Source of the DNA: Unio delphinus
Taxonomy: Eukaryota; Mollusca; Bivalvia; Unionida; Unionidae
DNA length: 64,000 nt
Reading direction: 5' to 3'
Assembly (NCBI GenBank): GCA_029339505.1
Contig: JAQISU010000025.1
Location: 2,004,501 to 2,068,500, forward strand
Under the pieces are notes generated by a model. It did not search any database, had not been told where the DNA came from, and saw nothing but the letters and a program-made list of their open reading frames with translations. Positions within the stretch are counted from its first letter, which is position 1, and each line of letters begins with the position of its first letter. The translations under genes and the position numbers were made by a program. Below, one piece after another: positions 1 to 11,979 of the stretch.

Positions 1-244
1 CCGGAATTTTTTTTTTTCAAGCATGCAAAATGGTGCAATCTGGTGCTATCTGAACCTTGAAAAAGGGATCTAACAAAAGTGACTAAAAACTGCCAAAAAT
101 ATTATAAAAAAAAAATAAATAAAAAAAAAAAAATAAAAAATTTGGAACCCCCTTTGTATCTTTTATCAAAAGCAGTGAATAGGCTTTTTTTAAGGGGGGG
201 GGGGGGCGGCCCGGGCCCCGTGGGCCCCTATAGCAGGTCAGGCC

Positions 245-247
<3 letters not shown>

Positions 248-303
<56 letters not shown>
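248..303. repeat. (TA)n microsatellite
   Basis: Uninterrupted TA dinucleotide tract of about 56 bp, preceded by a G-run and a GC-rich patch at 195-245. Confidence 0.98.
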
Positions 304-306
<3 letters not shown>

Positions 307-425
307 GCTGAATCATTGATAGCCCTCGAGATATGTAACGTTTTCGTTTAAAGGAAACCATGCGTGCCAATTTTCCATACATAATGTATACAACTAGTGG
401 TATTTCAAAGATACAGCGTATATAC

Positions 426-531
<106 letters not shown>

Positions 532-1021
532 CATTTCAAATTCATTTAAGACTGTTTGAGACTTCAGGCAACTATGCAATGACGAAACCGACATAATGAA
601 TTCATTCTGCACAGCTCGTACACGTGTCCGCTGCAAAATATACTGCTTCACTATGTGCATAAAATTGTAATCTCCTTTGTAAATAATACGTCGCTTCTTT
701 TATTTTTTTAAACTTCTGTTTTCATTCATAATGATTGTAAATATAAGACATTTATGATTTAGACATAAAAGATGGCTTATTTGAAATAAGGTAGACCACT
801 ACAGAGATAGCATGGTGAAGTACATGAACAATAAACGTGCAGCATGCTGAAGCGAGTGGAAAATATTTCGTACAAAAAAATGAGGAACCATCAAGATGTA
901 ATTATAATATTTAAAGGTAGCACAGTTGATCTACTCCATTTCTATTTTTGCAGTTTCAGTTTGGTTTGCGCTTTATTGCCATCATTTATAGGTCTAGAGA
1001 CATCATGGTATGACAAAGGAG

Positions 1022-1024
<3 letters not shown>

Positions 1025-1101
<77 letters not shown>
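1025..1101. repeat. (AG)n microsatellite
   Basis: Uninterrupted AG tract; the Arg-Glu repeat in the overlapping frame is only its translation. Confidence 0.98.
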
Positions 1102-1103
<2 letters not shown>

Positions 1104-2996
1104 TGAGGGAGGAAATGTACAGAGGTTTTTATATGAAACTGTGTCCCACGTTTAACTGAGTTAATAGAAAGGGAATATTACTATTTTGATTATTATTGTA
1201 TTACTTCGAGAGTTGAATAATCAGTGAAAATTCATCACGGAGTTGGAGAATATAGTGTGTTAACCAAAACAAATTTACACTGAGCGAGTAACGCTAGAAG
1301 CTCTGTTCAAAGTATGAAATTCATTCCTCGTATGGAAGAGATTGATCATTTTCAAAAGCGGCCGATAACTGGTTCGAAGATGAACTCCGTTCAAGATGTT
1401 GATGGGTTTATATCACGAAAAAAAAAAATACAAAAAAAACCCCAAAACGACAAATTGAAGAATAGTTATTCATATAAATTGAAGAACAGTTATTCAAATA
1501 AATGTATGTAATTACCATTACTTATTAAAACTGAATCAATGTAAAGTTAACCTAATAAATGAAAATATGTCATATTTTGTCAGAAACGTCCTATAATTCT
1601 TTAGTAAAAGCGATAACTATTTCATCTGTTTGTTAATACTAATACTTTTTGCTATCGTTAGAGTAAAACAGCATCCATAGGAAAGTTTATTTCAAATATA
1701 GTGTACAGACAGTGGTTAGAAGTGGGGAGAATTATTAGGTGGAGAAAAACAGATTATTTGTAACAGCCTAGGTCCAGTAGAATAAGAAAAATAGTTAGAA
1801 GACTGAATTATAAACATAATAACCAGGAATACAAAATTCAAATTCATACTGCTATAGGAAACTCAAGTGTCCTTGAGTAGATTCTGTTTTGATTTTGTTG
1901 CAGCAGTGATATTTAGCTGGCACATTTATGGAAATTATAATATCTCATTGAATATTATCTTTTTCATTTAGTGAGAGAAAGCCAGTATTATTATCTGTCT
2001 ATTTTCATAAGCATCTTTTTATCTAGACATTTGGGAAATTATTCATAAACACAATCTGATAACGAAGTTAACGACGTAGCCGCCCTCCCGTTTCCAAAAA
2101 AGCAACAGATGTACGTTTAAGGACAGAGACCGATTTTATCAGAAAGGGTTGTGGTGGCCGAGAAAATTGTATTGACAGTCTGAAGAAAAATGTCATGCCT
2201 GATCATATATGTTAAAGGATGAGAAAGAAGCAGTACTACATCTCCTGATGGATGTAGATACTACCTGGCATGGAGATCGGAAGGAATATCTTGCTCTGTT
2301 CTTCAAACCCAAGCAAAGCATACGGTACTCTCTTATCAAAGTTTATGATAGCTTTGTGAAGAAAGCTCAGACCAGGATGAGGTTCCAATCAATGTGATGA
2401 AGATCACGGGACAGATGATCGCGATCGACAAGAGTACAGACCTGATGCATATTACAGGATTGAGTAGACATAATCAGGGGTATTTGTTTAAGATTGTGAG
2501 GAGATTTGTCAGTTCCTGCCTTCAGGACATTCCATGTCGAAGAACATCAGGCGGGTGAGGGTTTTCATATTATCCTATTGCATAAGTTCAGTGAGACTAT
2601 GTTTTAATAATTAAATATAATATGGGCATACACCTGTATATAATGTTGGTTATTGTTCTTTGGAAAAAAACTCAATTTTCACAGAAGCATATGTGAATAT
2701 TTTATTAATATTAACATTTATTAAAATGTAAATAAACTCCAATATTATATTCAATCAGCGAATTAACAATTTAAAAATATCGTGCCGACAAGAATAACTG
2801 CATCAAACATATTAAACCCAGTTAAATAAATATATTCGGCATTAAATAAATAAATAAAACACAATTTGACCCCATCAATTAAGTGATAATTAGAAATTGC
2901 AAATGACTATAAGCTTTTAACAATTATTTATAAATTTATGCAAATGTATCTTATCGTAGTACCGGTACCATGTGATTGTGGTCTGGATTCCTTATT

Positions 2997-2998
<2 letters not shown>

Positions 2999-3083
<85 letters not shown>
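2999..3083. repeat. (TA)n microsatellite
   Basis: Uninterrupted TA tract of about 85 bp. Confidence 0.98.
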
Positions 3084-3085
<2 letters not shown>

Positions 3086-3344
3086 GTAATTTTTATTTCG
3101 AAGTTGTCGTATCCATACACAAGTTATACCTTAGTTATACCTTAATCATACACGAGGAATGGACGGTTCAAACGCGATCATAATTTATTACTTCTATATT
3201 ACTTATATTGTCGTTTAAAAATCAGATAAAGAAATAAATACCCTATGCATTTTTTGATCGCCATTTAACACCGGCCACATTACAAAATAGCTTAAAATAC
3301 GAAGTTTCCATCTATTTATTTATGTAGCTGTACGGAACGCCTGC

Positions 3345-3405
3345 TCACGTAGCTTAGGTGATAGGGTGCACGGAAAGGGTTCAGGAGATCTGGATTCGAG
3401 CTCAT
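3345..3405 (+). repeat. Possible tRNA-derived SINE head
   Basis: TAGCTTAGGTGATAGG resembles a pol III A box and GGATTCGAGCTC, about 45 bp downstream, resembles a B box. Spacing fits a degenerate tRNA-like promoter. No cloverleaf, body or tail could be established, so this is a weak call. Confidence 0.25.
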
Positions 3406-3984
3406 TTCCAACAGTGCACATTGTTCCCGGTGACATATTTTTAAACCGACAAGATTTTGGTCAAGTGACTGGAATGGTATCATCATTACCTATCACGAAG
3501 AGTATGTGCGTACCTGACACTCGTAGAGACTTCCCGGTTCTAAGTTCAACTCCGTGCTCTAAATTAGGGAAAGTTTATGCCGATAAGATTCAGCTATTTG
3601 CCATATGACATTTCACATTCAAGACACGAACGCAAGGCACAGAATAGAAACCATTCACGTCTCAAGGACCGACACGGAAAATGAGAGGTAAAAAAAATTA
3701 TAACATTGTATGAATTTTTTTAAAATTATCAACGATCAAATTTTAAAATAGAGATATGGATAATTATAAACTAGTTGAAGTCATAAGCATCAATTTTGTA
3801 ATGAAAAGGATGATATGTCTTTGATGATATGATTTCGTTATTTTCAGCTTTCAGTATGGTTTTACATTTATGGCAGATTGGGGTCGAGTCCATCATGTAT
3901 CGCAGATGATTAAAGATATAATGAATTTAGATATGTATATAATAATTCATGATGTTTATATCCTTCTTCTAATTAGTATTATTA

Positions 3985-4017
3985 CTAATTATTACTAATT
4001 ATTATTATTATTATTAT

Positions 4018-4058
<41 letters not shown>

Positions 4059-4167
4059 AGGTGGTCGCCGTTTTGTCTTTTAACAATGAAAATGTAAACG
4101 TTTTGTTGCAGCTGTTGGTTCAACCAGCCACTCCATGAGATCCCTCTAGATCTTTCCATTATTATTA

Positions 4168-4227
<60 letters not shown>

Positions 4228-4228
4228 C
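3985..4228. repeat. (ATT)n and (TAG)n trinucleotide tracts
   Basis: An ATT tract running into a TAG tract (to about 4059), about 95 bp of unique sequence, then a second ATT tract (4155-4228). The Asn/Thr-rich minus-strand frame over it is a translation artefact. Confidence 0.95.
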
Positions 4229-4479
4229 AATTAAATTATGACAGAGCGTATGCAAATTCGAAATTGTTCCATTAGTTTTCAAGTAACGTAAATGAGAAAA
4301 AAAATGTAAACTTCTTCTTAAAAGAAGCGTTGACGAGACTCCATATATGTTGAACAGAAGAAAAATGCTTGGCTTAAATGTAGTAAGAATACTATTTATT
4401 TGTGATGGAAGGATAATCCTTTAATCCAACGAATTTTCTATTATCTCCAACAGAAGTGAACGAAAGGGGAAAAATAACA

Positions 4480-4483
<4 letters not shown>

Positions 4484-4576
<93 letters not shown>
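4484..4576. repeat. (CT)n microsatellite
   Basis: Uninterrupted CT tract of about 90 bp. Confidence 0.98.
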
Positions 4577-4578
<2 letters not shown>

Positions 4579-4950
4579 CATGTGCCTACATATTGTTAGT
4601 GCCTACCACACTTATAATATGGCATCATTTTGGCTAAATAATTTAGAATCTTTTGGAACGTTTACTAGTCTCTACTCACACAATCTACATAATGGAGTAA
4701 AACACTTTCAGAACGTAAATATTATAAACTGCGACATATGTGACCTGACCGACGTCGTAATTTAGGGGTATTAGTTTCATAGTTCAGGAGAACAGCGACC
4801 CATATAATAATTTATCGTGCATTTCTTGTATCTTCTACGGCAAAGTTCACAGACCTGATAGTCATATAAACGTAATACACTATTACAGGTGAAAGCAAAG
4901 GAATTGAGAAAAAAAAACATAATTTCCATTACCTACGTACATACCATGCT

Positions 4951-5155
4951 TCATACATACATACATAAATACATACACACAGACACACACGTACACACAC
5001 ACACACACACACACGCATGCATGCATACACGCACGCACGCACGCAAAAAGGCACACACATCCCCACCCCCACACATACATACATACATACATACATACAT
5101 ACATACATACATGCATGCATGCATGCAGGCATGCAGGCAGGCACGCACGCGCGCG

Positions 5156-5211
<56 letters not shown>

Positions 5212-5293
5212 TACATACATACATACATACATACATACATACATACATACATACATACATACATACATACATACATACATACATACATACATA
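4951..5293. repeat. Compound CATA/CA/CG microsatellite, left half
   Basis: CATA, CA, CATG/GCAG and GC tracts in succession, ending in a pure ACAT run at 5205-5293. The sequence that follows starts a pogo-like element, and a matching TACA run resumes at 15768. The two tracts may therefore be one microsatellite split by insertion. Confidence 0.9.
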
Positions 5294-5593
5294 AGCCCGT
5301 TCGCGTATAAGCCGACCCCCACCCAAAAAAAAAAAAAATGAATCGGTAAAACTGTTATAAAGTGCATGACACGTGTATAAGCCGACCCATAATTTCTAGA
5401 CTACCGGTACATCACAAGATGCACAAAGTGAATTCTGAATACATTTATTTAGGCAAATCACATATTTAAATAAAATGAAAGTAAGAAAGCTAATGTATAT
5501 GTTGATATAAAAACAATTCTAAAATGTTAAGTCTTAATGAAAATTTAATTAATCCTCATTCTAAAATCATGAATTATGAAAGTTCAATCACTT

Positions 5594-5933
5594 TTAGAAT
5601 CCTTTAGAATCGGGCTCTGTATCAGACTCGCCAAACAGTTCACGAAACTCGGCTTCTGTTACGGGCGTGCTTTCATCATCTACGTAGTCATTGTCATCAT
5701 GGTCATCCGATAGTCCGGTTTTTAAAACGAGAGCACCAGCCGGCAGATGCAACAAATTCTGAATCTGCCAACTTATATTTATTATTCTGCGCCATCTGCA
5801 TAGCATACTTGCTTCTCGTTCACAAAAATTCGCGTGCTGAAGCACAGTTATTTGCTTCTGCATATTCAATAACGTTAAGTTTGAATGCTTCATCATACGC
5901 AAAACGCTGTCTTTTACTTTCTATACTACTCAT
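5594..5933 (-). pseudogene. Decayed pogo/Tigger-like transposase remnant
   Basis: The conceptual minus-strand translation starts at the ATG at 5933. It reads like a CENP-B/pogo amino-terminal helix-turn-helix: a basic start, then a segment in which the residues FKL, V-I-YA, A-REF and W-RR are recognisable. It then jumps directly to an acidic tail (DDHDDNDYVDDES, ELFGESDTE) typical of the extreme carboxy end of pogo transposases. The DDE catalytic core is missing, and a run of five T just after the REF codons shifts the frame. It is therefore an internally deleted, frameshifted relic. TATAAGCCGACCC motifs at 5302 and 5380, and the related GATAAGCCGACCC at 15701, may belong to its termini. Family assignment is inferred from motifs; no search was possible. 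Confidence 0.55.
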
Positions 5934-6611
5934 GTTATCCGATTGAATTGAAAATAAACTTCTAAAGAGATTAAACTGAAATAATTTCTTATAGTGGTAG
6001 TGAAATATTTATATACCTTATCCTGTAATTATTTCCACAGTTGATTATCAATTTGTATTTGATAATTATTTATCTTTTGTTGTTTATTTGTGTGTTTTTT
6101 AAACTACCGGTAGTGTGATTCAATTAATCAAAATATGACTGGTTTCAGCGTTGACATGATTCAAGTATTGTGACAGTTGATAACTTTGAGGAGAAGCCAT
6201 GTCCACTACCATATCTCAGTAAACGATACATCTGAGAGTCGGCATATTTTAGTAAAGTCATTGGCATTGTGCAACAAAAAACAAACAAACCCCTATTATC
6301 CCCGAGGCATTTAACACAGATTAAGCATATGGTAGCTATTGTGCAACACTCTACCGTTGAGAAACCACTTTGCTTTACAAACAACCAATCAACAGTAGTA
6401 TATAAACTGTGGCTTCCTATTACGTCTAAAACACCTATCAATGAAATCCAACAAATCATATTGTTTTACAATTATTCACGCTGGCTCGTATATTGCTATG
6501 TTATTTACCTTTCCTAAGCGTGCGCGCAACAAACCCATATGGAGCCTCTCGCTATTGTTTTTTTAATACTATCGTACATGTATTTCTACTCTCAATAAAA
6601 ATGTTTGTCGC
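5934..6611. other. Non-coding, nothing recognised
   Basis: AT-rich stretch between the pogo relic and the 207-bp repeat unit; the short frames at 6145-6517 show no domain I recognise. Confidence 0.5.
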
Positions 6612-6681
6612 ATATACCTTCAGTATCGTAATTCTTTTTTTTTTACGTAGATTCTTTTCATATTTACACTGAAATAGGCTA
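6612..6681 (+). repeat. Partial 207-bp host tandem repeat unit (left flank of the LINE insertion)
   Basis: Matches 15250-15317 (ATACCTTCAGTATCGTAATT and following). It ends in GAAATAGGCTA (6671-6681), which recurs at 15106-15116. The LINE A plus B unit therefore interrupted this repeat array. Confidence 0.85.
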
Positions 6682-6772
6682 ATTTGACTTATTTACTAAA
6701 CGCTGTGGACATTAGCAATAAAACACTACAAGTACTAGAATTGAGTTGAGAAGTCCACAGTTAAAAAAAAAA

Positions 6773-6814
6773 ATGGCTCGTACCAAGCAAACGGCTCGTA
6801 AATCCACCGGTTGA
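6773..6814 (+). CDS. Histone H3 amino-terminal tail mini-ORF in the LINE leader
   Basis: ATG preceded by a run of A opens 13 codons reading MARTKQTARKSTG, exactly the first 13 residues of histone H3 counting the initiator Met, then TGA. It includes the K4 and K9 contexts (ARTKQ, ARKS). The fragment lies 91 bp inside the left target-site duplication, so it moved with the LINE RNA and is not flanking host DNA. LINE copy C has the same mini-ORF with four synonymous differences. It could be a functional upstream ORF, a fossil of transcription from a histone promoter, or a remnant of insertion in an H3 gene. Function is unknown. Confidence 0.85.
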   Translation: MARTKQTARKSTG

Positions 6815-7123
6815 GTGTTTTATGTGTTTATATATTCATTTTGGATTCATTTTGGATTATATGGTATAGGTAAAAAAAATTTCATTTAGGCCGTGTAGAG
6901 TAGTGCTCACAATTGTGAGTACTGCGAGTACTTTGCTCTAACTTGTTTAGTGCAAGGAGTGAGCGAAATCTCACTTATTTTGACATGCAACCAATTTTTT
7001 GACTGTAATATTTGAATTACAATTAGTTTTTCTAATCTATTTAGCACAAATATCTCACAATTACTTTTTTCAGCACCCCTTTTTTGAATATTTTTGTTGC
7101 AAAATCATTAGGGTCTCTTAAAA

Positions 7124-8569
7124 ATGACAGACAGTGACACTAGCGAAGACATGAACTCAAATGAGACGACTGATAGATATCAATTTCGTGTCAAGGACTT
7201 TTTCCAAACCAAGATGGAAGGTATTGGCAATGAGAGAAAATTATTGATCTATCACCAACAAGGTTGTCAGACGATAGACTTTGGGGACGTTGAGAGGATA
7301 CCCTCCCAGACTGAGGTCTTGACTGCTATGCAGACGCTAGATATCAGTATCGACAAAATTGAGGGACTGCAATATAATGGCCCAAACAAATATATTGTGT
7401 ATACCAAAGATAGGAAAGAACTCTTTTGTCAATCAGAAATCCAAATCATGGGAGTGAGAGCTCAGATATACAGAACACCTCCTATTCAACGGAAACTGCA
7501 AGCGCAGATGGTAGAAGTCACAATATCTGGACTATATCTGGACTACCTCTAGAAGTCAAATCCACAGTTTTCAGAGAAAAGTTGATGTATATGTACAAAA
7601 TCAATCCGGGAGAGGATAAACACCGAAGAGTTTATGGACATTTTGGAGTCTTATCTGGAGAGAGAACCATTATGGTGATGCCGGACGAAGTAAAAAAAAT
7701 CCCGCCTAACTTCTACATTTTAGGATTCTTATGTAAGTCCTGGTATCGTGGGTGTGAACAAAATCGGATCTGCCCAAGATGCAAATGTATAGGGCACGCT
7801 GCCAAAAATTGCACCCAACCCCCACCGCAGCGAGCACAAAATACCTATGCTGCTAAGGCCGCCCAAGGGACCCAAGAAGAGCAAGGACAAATGACGGAGC
7901 AAGGTCAATCAAGTCAATTAGGGATGCCACAGGTAGATAGGGTCCAAGAGGAAATCCCAATTGAAGAACCTTTCACAACTCCAAGGCGTACGGCGAGGAA
8001 AAAGGAGCCACTTGCCCCCCTAAAAACAGCCAATAAATTTGAATGCTTGGCAATTGAGGAAGAAACGGGGGAAGAGGAAGAAATAGATATAAGTGATACA
8101 ACCTCTAGAAGTTTCTCATAAAACATCGACGCCTATGAACAAGAAAAAAGAGAAAAAGAGAAAACAAATTGAAACCTTGACAGACTCCTCCTCCCTAAGT
8201 CAGGGACCAACAACAAACGAGAAACCAAAAAAGAAGGCAAACAAGAAAAAGAAAAAAAAGACAACGCGAGTAATAAACCTTTCGGAAGAATCATCAGTGT
8301 CACTGGAAAAATCTGGAAAAAACGAAACTGAAAACTTGGAAAGGTCCAATGAAACGACACAACCAATCGCACAGAAGGAGGATATGGAAATAGAAATAAC
8401 TGACGGAGAAATACAACGAATGCACCAGGAGACAGAAAGGACTGACGGAACTGACAATAACGAACAAGAACTGTATACAACGACAGAGACAAACGTAAGA
8501 GAGACAATTGACAATAATGAACAAACAAATGGGGGACCTGTGCCCCCAAGACCTTTAGTATCATATTAA
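7124..8569 (+). pseudogene. LINE A ORF1 (RNA-binding, CCHC zinc knuckle), frame broken
   Basis: Product of the nucleocapsid-like ORF1. Starts at MTDSDTSEDM; the frame is lost at a perfect 11-bp tandem duplication (ATATCTGGACT at 7523-7533 and 7534-7544). It continues in a second frame that contains a retroviral-type knuckle (CPRCKCIGHAAKNC, around 7771-7812), then shifts again near 8100 into a Lys/Glu-rich tail ending GGPVPPRPLVSY. The same order, knuckle and GGP-PP ending occur in copy C, which confirms that the three frames are one gene. ORF1 proteins of this class bind element RNA. The terminal tail is highly charged and probably disordered. Confidence 0.85.
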
Positions 8570-8647
8570 TTAATAAGTAATAATAATCTATTATAAACCT
8601 ATTTAAAGTATATTTTAAATACTACATTATATTGAAAACCTTTTAAA

Positions 8648-11600
8648 ATGCCACCTGGACCTAATATGGAGGATATAAACCTCCATATCGCATCTATCAA
8701 CGCAAATGGTTTAGATATGAATAAAATCGCACGCATATTAAAATTACCACAGGAAATAATACTAATACAAGAAACGCACAACAAACTAACACAACAAATG
8801 ATTGGTATACTCGAATCAAAAATGGAAGCAATAGTAGTTAATAGCTTAGCTAAACAAACAGACAAAAAGGCAGGGATTGCGATAATTATAAGAAACACAA
8901 CTAGGCAAAATTGGGAGGAGGTAAAAGTAGATAGTGCCTTGGAAGGGAGGGTACTACATATTAAAAGTAAAAAAATAGATATTATAAACATATATGCTCC
9001 TGCAGAACGAGAACGTCACTTAGACTTTATAAATAATCTAACTAAATACTTAAATACATTTACGGCACAACATCTGATTATGGGGGGAGACTTTAACTGG
9101 GTGGGAGACAGTATAGACCGAACTGGAACCTTTACCACTCACGACTTATATGCAATGGCAACTATGGATAAATTTTTTAAAACCAATAAATTAATAGATG
9201 TGTATAGAAAACTAAATCTATTAAGGACATAATATACACATGAATATGTAGGTAAGGGGAAACATAGGGAAATAAAAGCTAGTAGATTAGATAGATTTTA
9301 TGTTTCAGATTTTGACTATAAAATATACAAAAAAGCTGAAATTTCAGACTTTAAACTTTCGGATCATAAATTAATAATACTAGAAATAGTGATCAAAAGT
9401 AATAGATGGGGAAGGGGAATATGGAAATTAAACAACTCAATTCTTGAAGATGAAGCTCTAATTCAAGAAATAAAAGAAGAAATTCCAAAAATTATACAGA
9501 ACACAATGGAACAAAAAATTGCTGATATAGCATCGGATTGGGATAGTTTAAAAAAGGAGATAAAGAGGATAGCTATATATCACTCAACTAAACAAAAGAA
9601 AATTCAAAATTTGGCGAAAGCGCAATGTAAATATGTGTTAAACTCTGCACACACAACATTGAGGGATAAAGAAAACTGTACTAAATATTTAGAACAGTTA
9701 GAAAATGTAGAAAACAAGGGGAATGAAATAAGGGCGGGAAAATATCACCAAATATATACACAAGCTAGAGAATTATATAAAAGGGAGGAAAAGAAAAATG
9801 GGCAAAACAAAGCACTAGACACCTTAATTAGCAATGGAAAAGAAATAACTACTAAAGCGGAAATTTTGAACGAGGTTAAAAATTGCTATGCAACATTATA
9901 TACCTCTCAATCCATAGACACAGACACGATAACAAACTACTTAAACTCTATACAATGTGAGATGATATCATCGGAACACAAGAAACGGTGTGATGCTTTC
10001 ATCTCTGTGGAAGAAGTGCTATCCACAATTAAAGAACTAGCAAAAAAGAAAGCTCCAGGTAGAGATGGACTCACTGCTGAATTTTATAAAAAATTCAGTA
10101 GTGAAGTGGCACCTATTTTGGCTAATTTATTTAATAACATACTTTTAAAAAATGATAAAATGACAAAAAGCATGAGGGAGGGTATAATTACTATTATATA
10201 TAAAGGGAAAGGGGATAAAAATGATCTAAAAAATTGGAGACCCATCTCTCTCCTAAATACTGATTATAAGATTCTAAGTAGAATTTTAGCTAGGAGGATA
10301 AAAGAAGGTATAGACACCATAGTCGACATTAATCAAACATGCGGCGGCACAAATAGGAGCATACATAACAATATACTAAACATTAGGACAATAATAGATT
10401 TTGTAAAAACCTCAAATCAAAAATGTGCTATGGTACTTTTTGATCAAGAGAAAGCTTTTGATAGACTAGAACCTAATTACACACAAAATGTGCTTGAGAA
10501 ATTTGGATTTGGAATGAACTTTCGAAACTGGACAAAAATCATGTACAATGACATAACTGCTCAGGTACAAATCAACGGAACTGTTACGGAAAAATTCGAC
10601 ATAAATAGGTCAGTGAGGCAAGGCTGCCCACTGTCCATGCTATTATACGTAATAGCAATAGAAATCTTGAGTATTAGGATTAGAAATAACACTAATATAA
10701 AGGGCATAAAAATTCCTAACCTAAGAAGGGAATTTAAAATGCTCCAACATGCTGATGACTGTACAAACTTTATAAATGATCCAAATTCCTTTCAACATCT
10801 AATAAAGGAATATGAAGACTTTGGTAAAGCTTCAGGATCAAAAATTAATCATGACAAAACTGAGATACTATTAATAGGCAACTGGAGGGGAAACCATCCG
10901 GGTTTACCCCCCGACATAATAAAACGAAAGGTCAAAGCCCTAGGGATCTTCTTTGGGGAAAATGAAGAAAAGGAAAATCTAGATAATATAAAAACAAAAG
11001 TAAGGCAAATAATAGATATCTGGGCCCCAGTGCCATTAAGCTTAATAGAACGTTCACAGGTTGCAAAAACTTACATGTACTCAATCCTGGCATACTTAGT
11101 AAACACTGTGGACATAAAAAACAAAACACTAGATACAATAGATAATGAAATCATAAATTATATTTGGGATCAAAAACTACACTACATACAAAAGTCAACA
11201 TTATATAGGTCAAAACAGAAAGGGGGTTTAGCCTTGCCGAATCCTCTTTTAATAAAACAAAAAAGCATTTTAAATAGGTTAAAAGGATAAACAACACACC
11301 CCAAACACCTTGGGAAGCAATATACATATTTTGGTTAGGGATCAGCATGAAACACAGACAGGACATATATAGGAATAATAAATTAGTTAGGACTTTTGAA
11401 CTACCGTCTTCTTACAAGGAAATAAAGGGTTTATTAGTTAAGAATATTAATAATAAAAAACTTTGGGAACAAAGTAGTGATGATACATATGGACTGATTT
11501 TAGAAGAAGAAACCAAAATAAATAAATTAAAGATAGAAAGGGAAAAACCTCACATTAACTGGGATAGGGTTTGGGAAAATTGGAATAAAATTAACTCTTT

Positions 11601-11979
11601 CAAAATACAGAGTATAATTTATACATATATCCACAACGCCTGGCCAACAGGTGAAGTGGCCTACAAACGACGGATGATTAAAAAGCAAATAAATTGCCCA
11701 CTATGCAATAGAGACATGTATACAAAGGACCATGTGATAACTCAATGTGACGAAACAAAGGAAGAGAGAACAAAACTAATTATGGAAATTATTAAGATCG
11801 ACAAATACGACAAACGTCAACTACTCTTCCTAGACGGCAATTTTAATAAAGCTTTGGTTCGACAAATAACAGATTTTATAATAGCGACTTTAATTAAATG
11901 TGGTCCCCTAATGAAGGTTAGGGGTATAATAAATAATTTAAGTAATAGAAATTTTCAAGAAAATTTATATTTGACTTGA
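8648..11979 (+). pseudogene. LINE A ORF2: AP endonuclease + reverse transcriptase + C-terminal zinc knuckle
   Basis: Endonuclease at the start (IASINANG, IQETH, YAPAERERH, MGGDFNWVG, and SDHKLI at about 9358-9378). An in-frame TAA at 9230-9232 interrupts it where copy C has GAA; reading then continues in the same frame to 11290. The reverse transcriptase shows GRDGLTAEFYK, WRPISLLNTDYKIL, DQEKAFDRLE, VRQGCPLS and the catalytic box HADD (in place of the usual Y/F-ADD) near 10750-10762. A frame break near 11290 leads to the last part (11347-11979), with a CPLC-x8-H-x4-C knuckle. The product nicks target DNA and copies its RNA at the site. With only two lesions this copy is fairly young. Confidence 0.93.

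Noticed and set aside
1314..2397. Small host genes (frames at 1314-1511 and 2209-2397)
   Set aside because: Short, no domain, no splice or promoter context I could support.
4883..5367. Several long open frames on both strands rich in Tyr-Val-Cys-Met or Thr-His
   Set aside because: They are translations of CATA/CA microsatellites; same for 15684-15980, 79-660, 844-1155 and 3995-4282.
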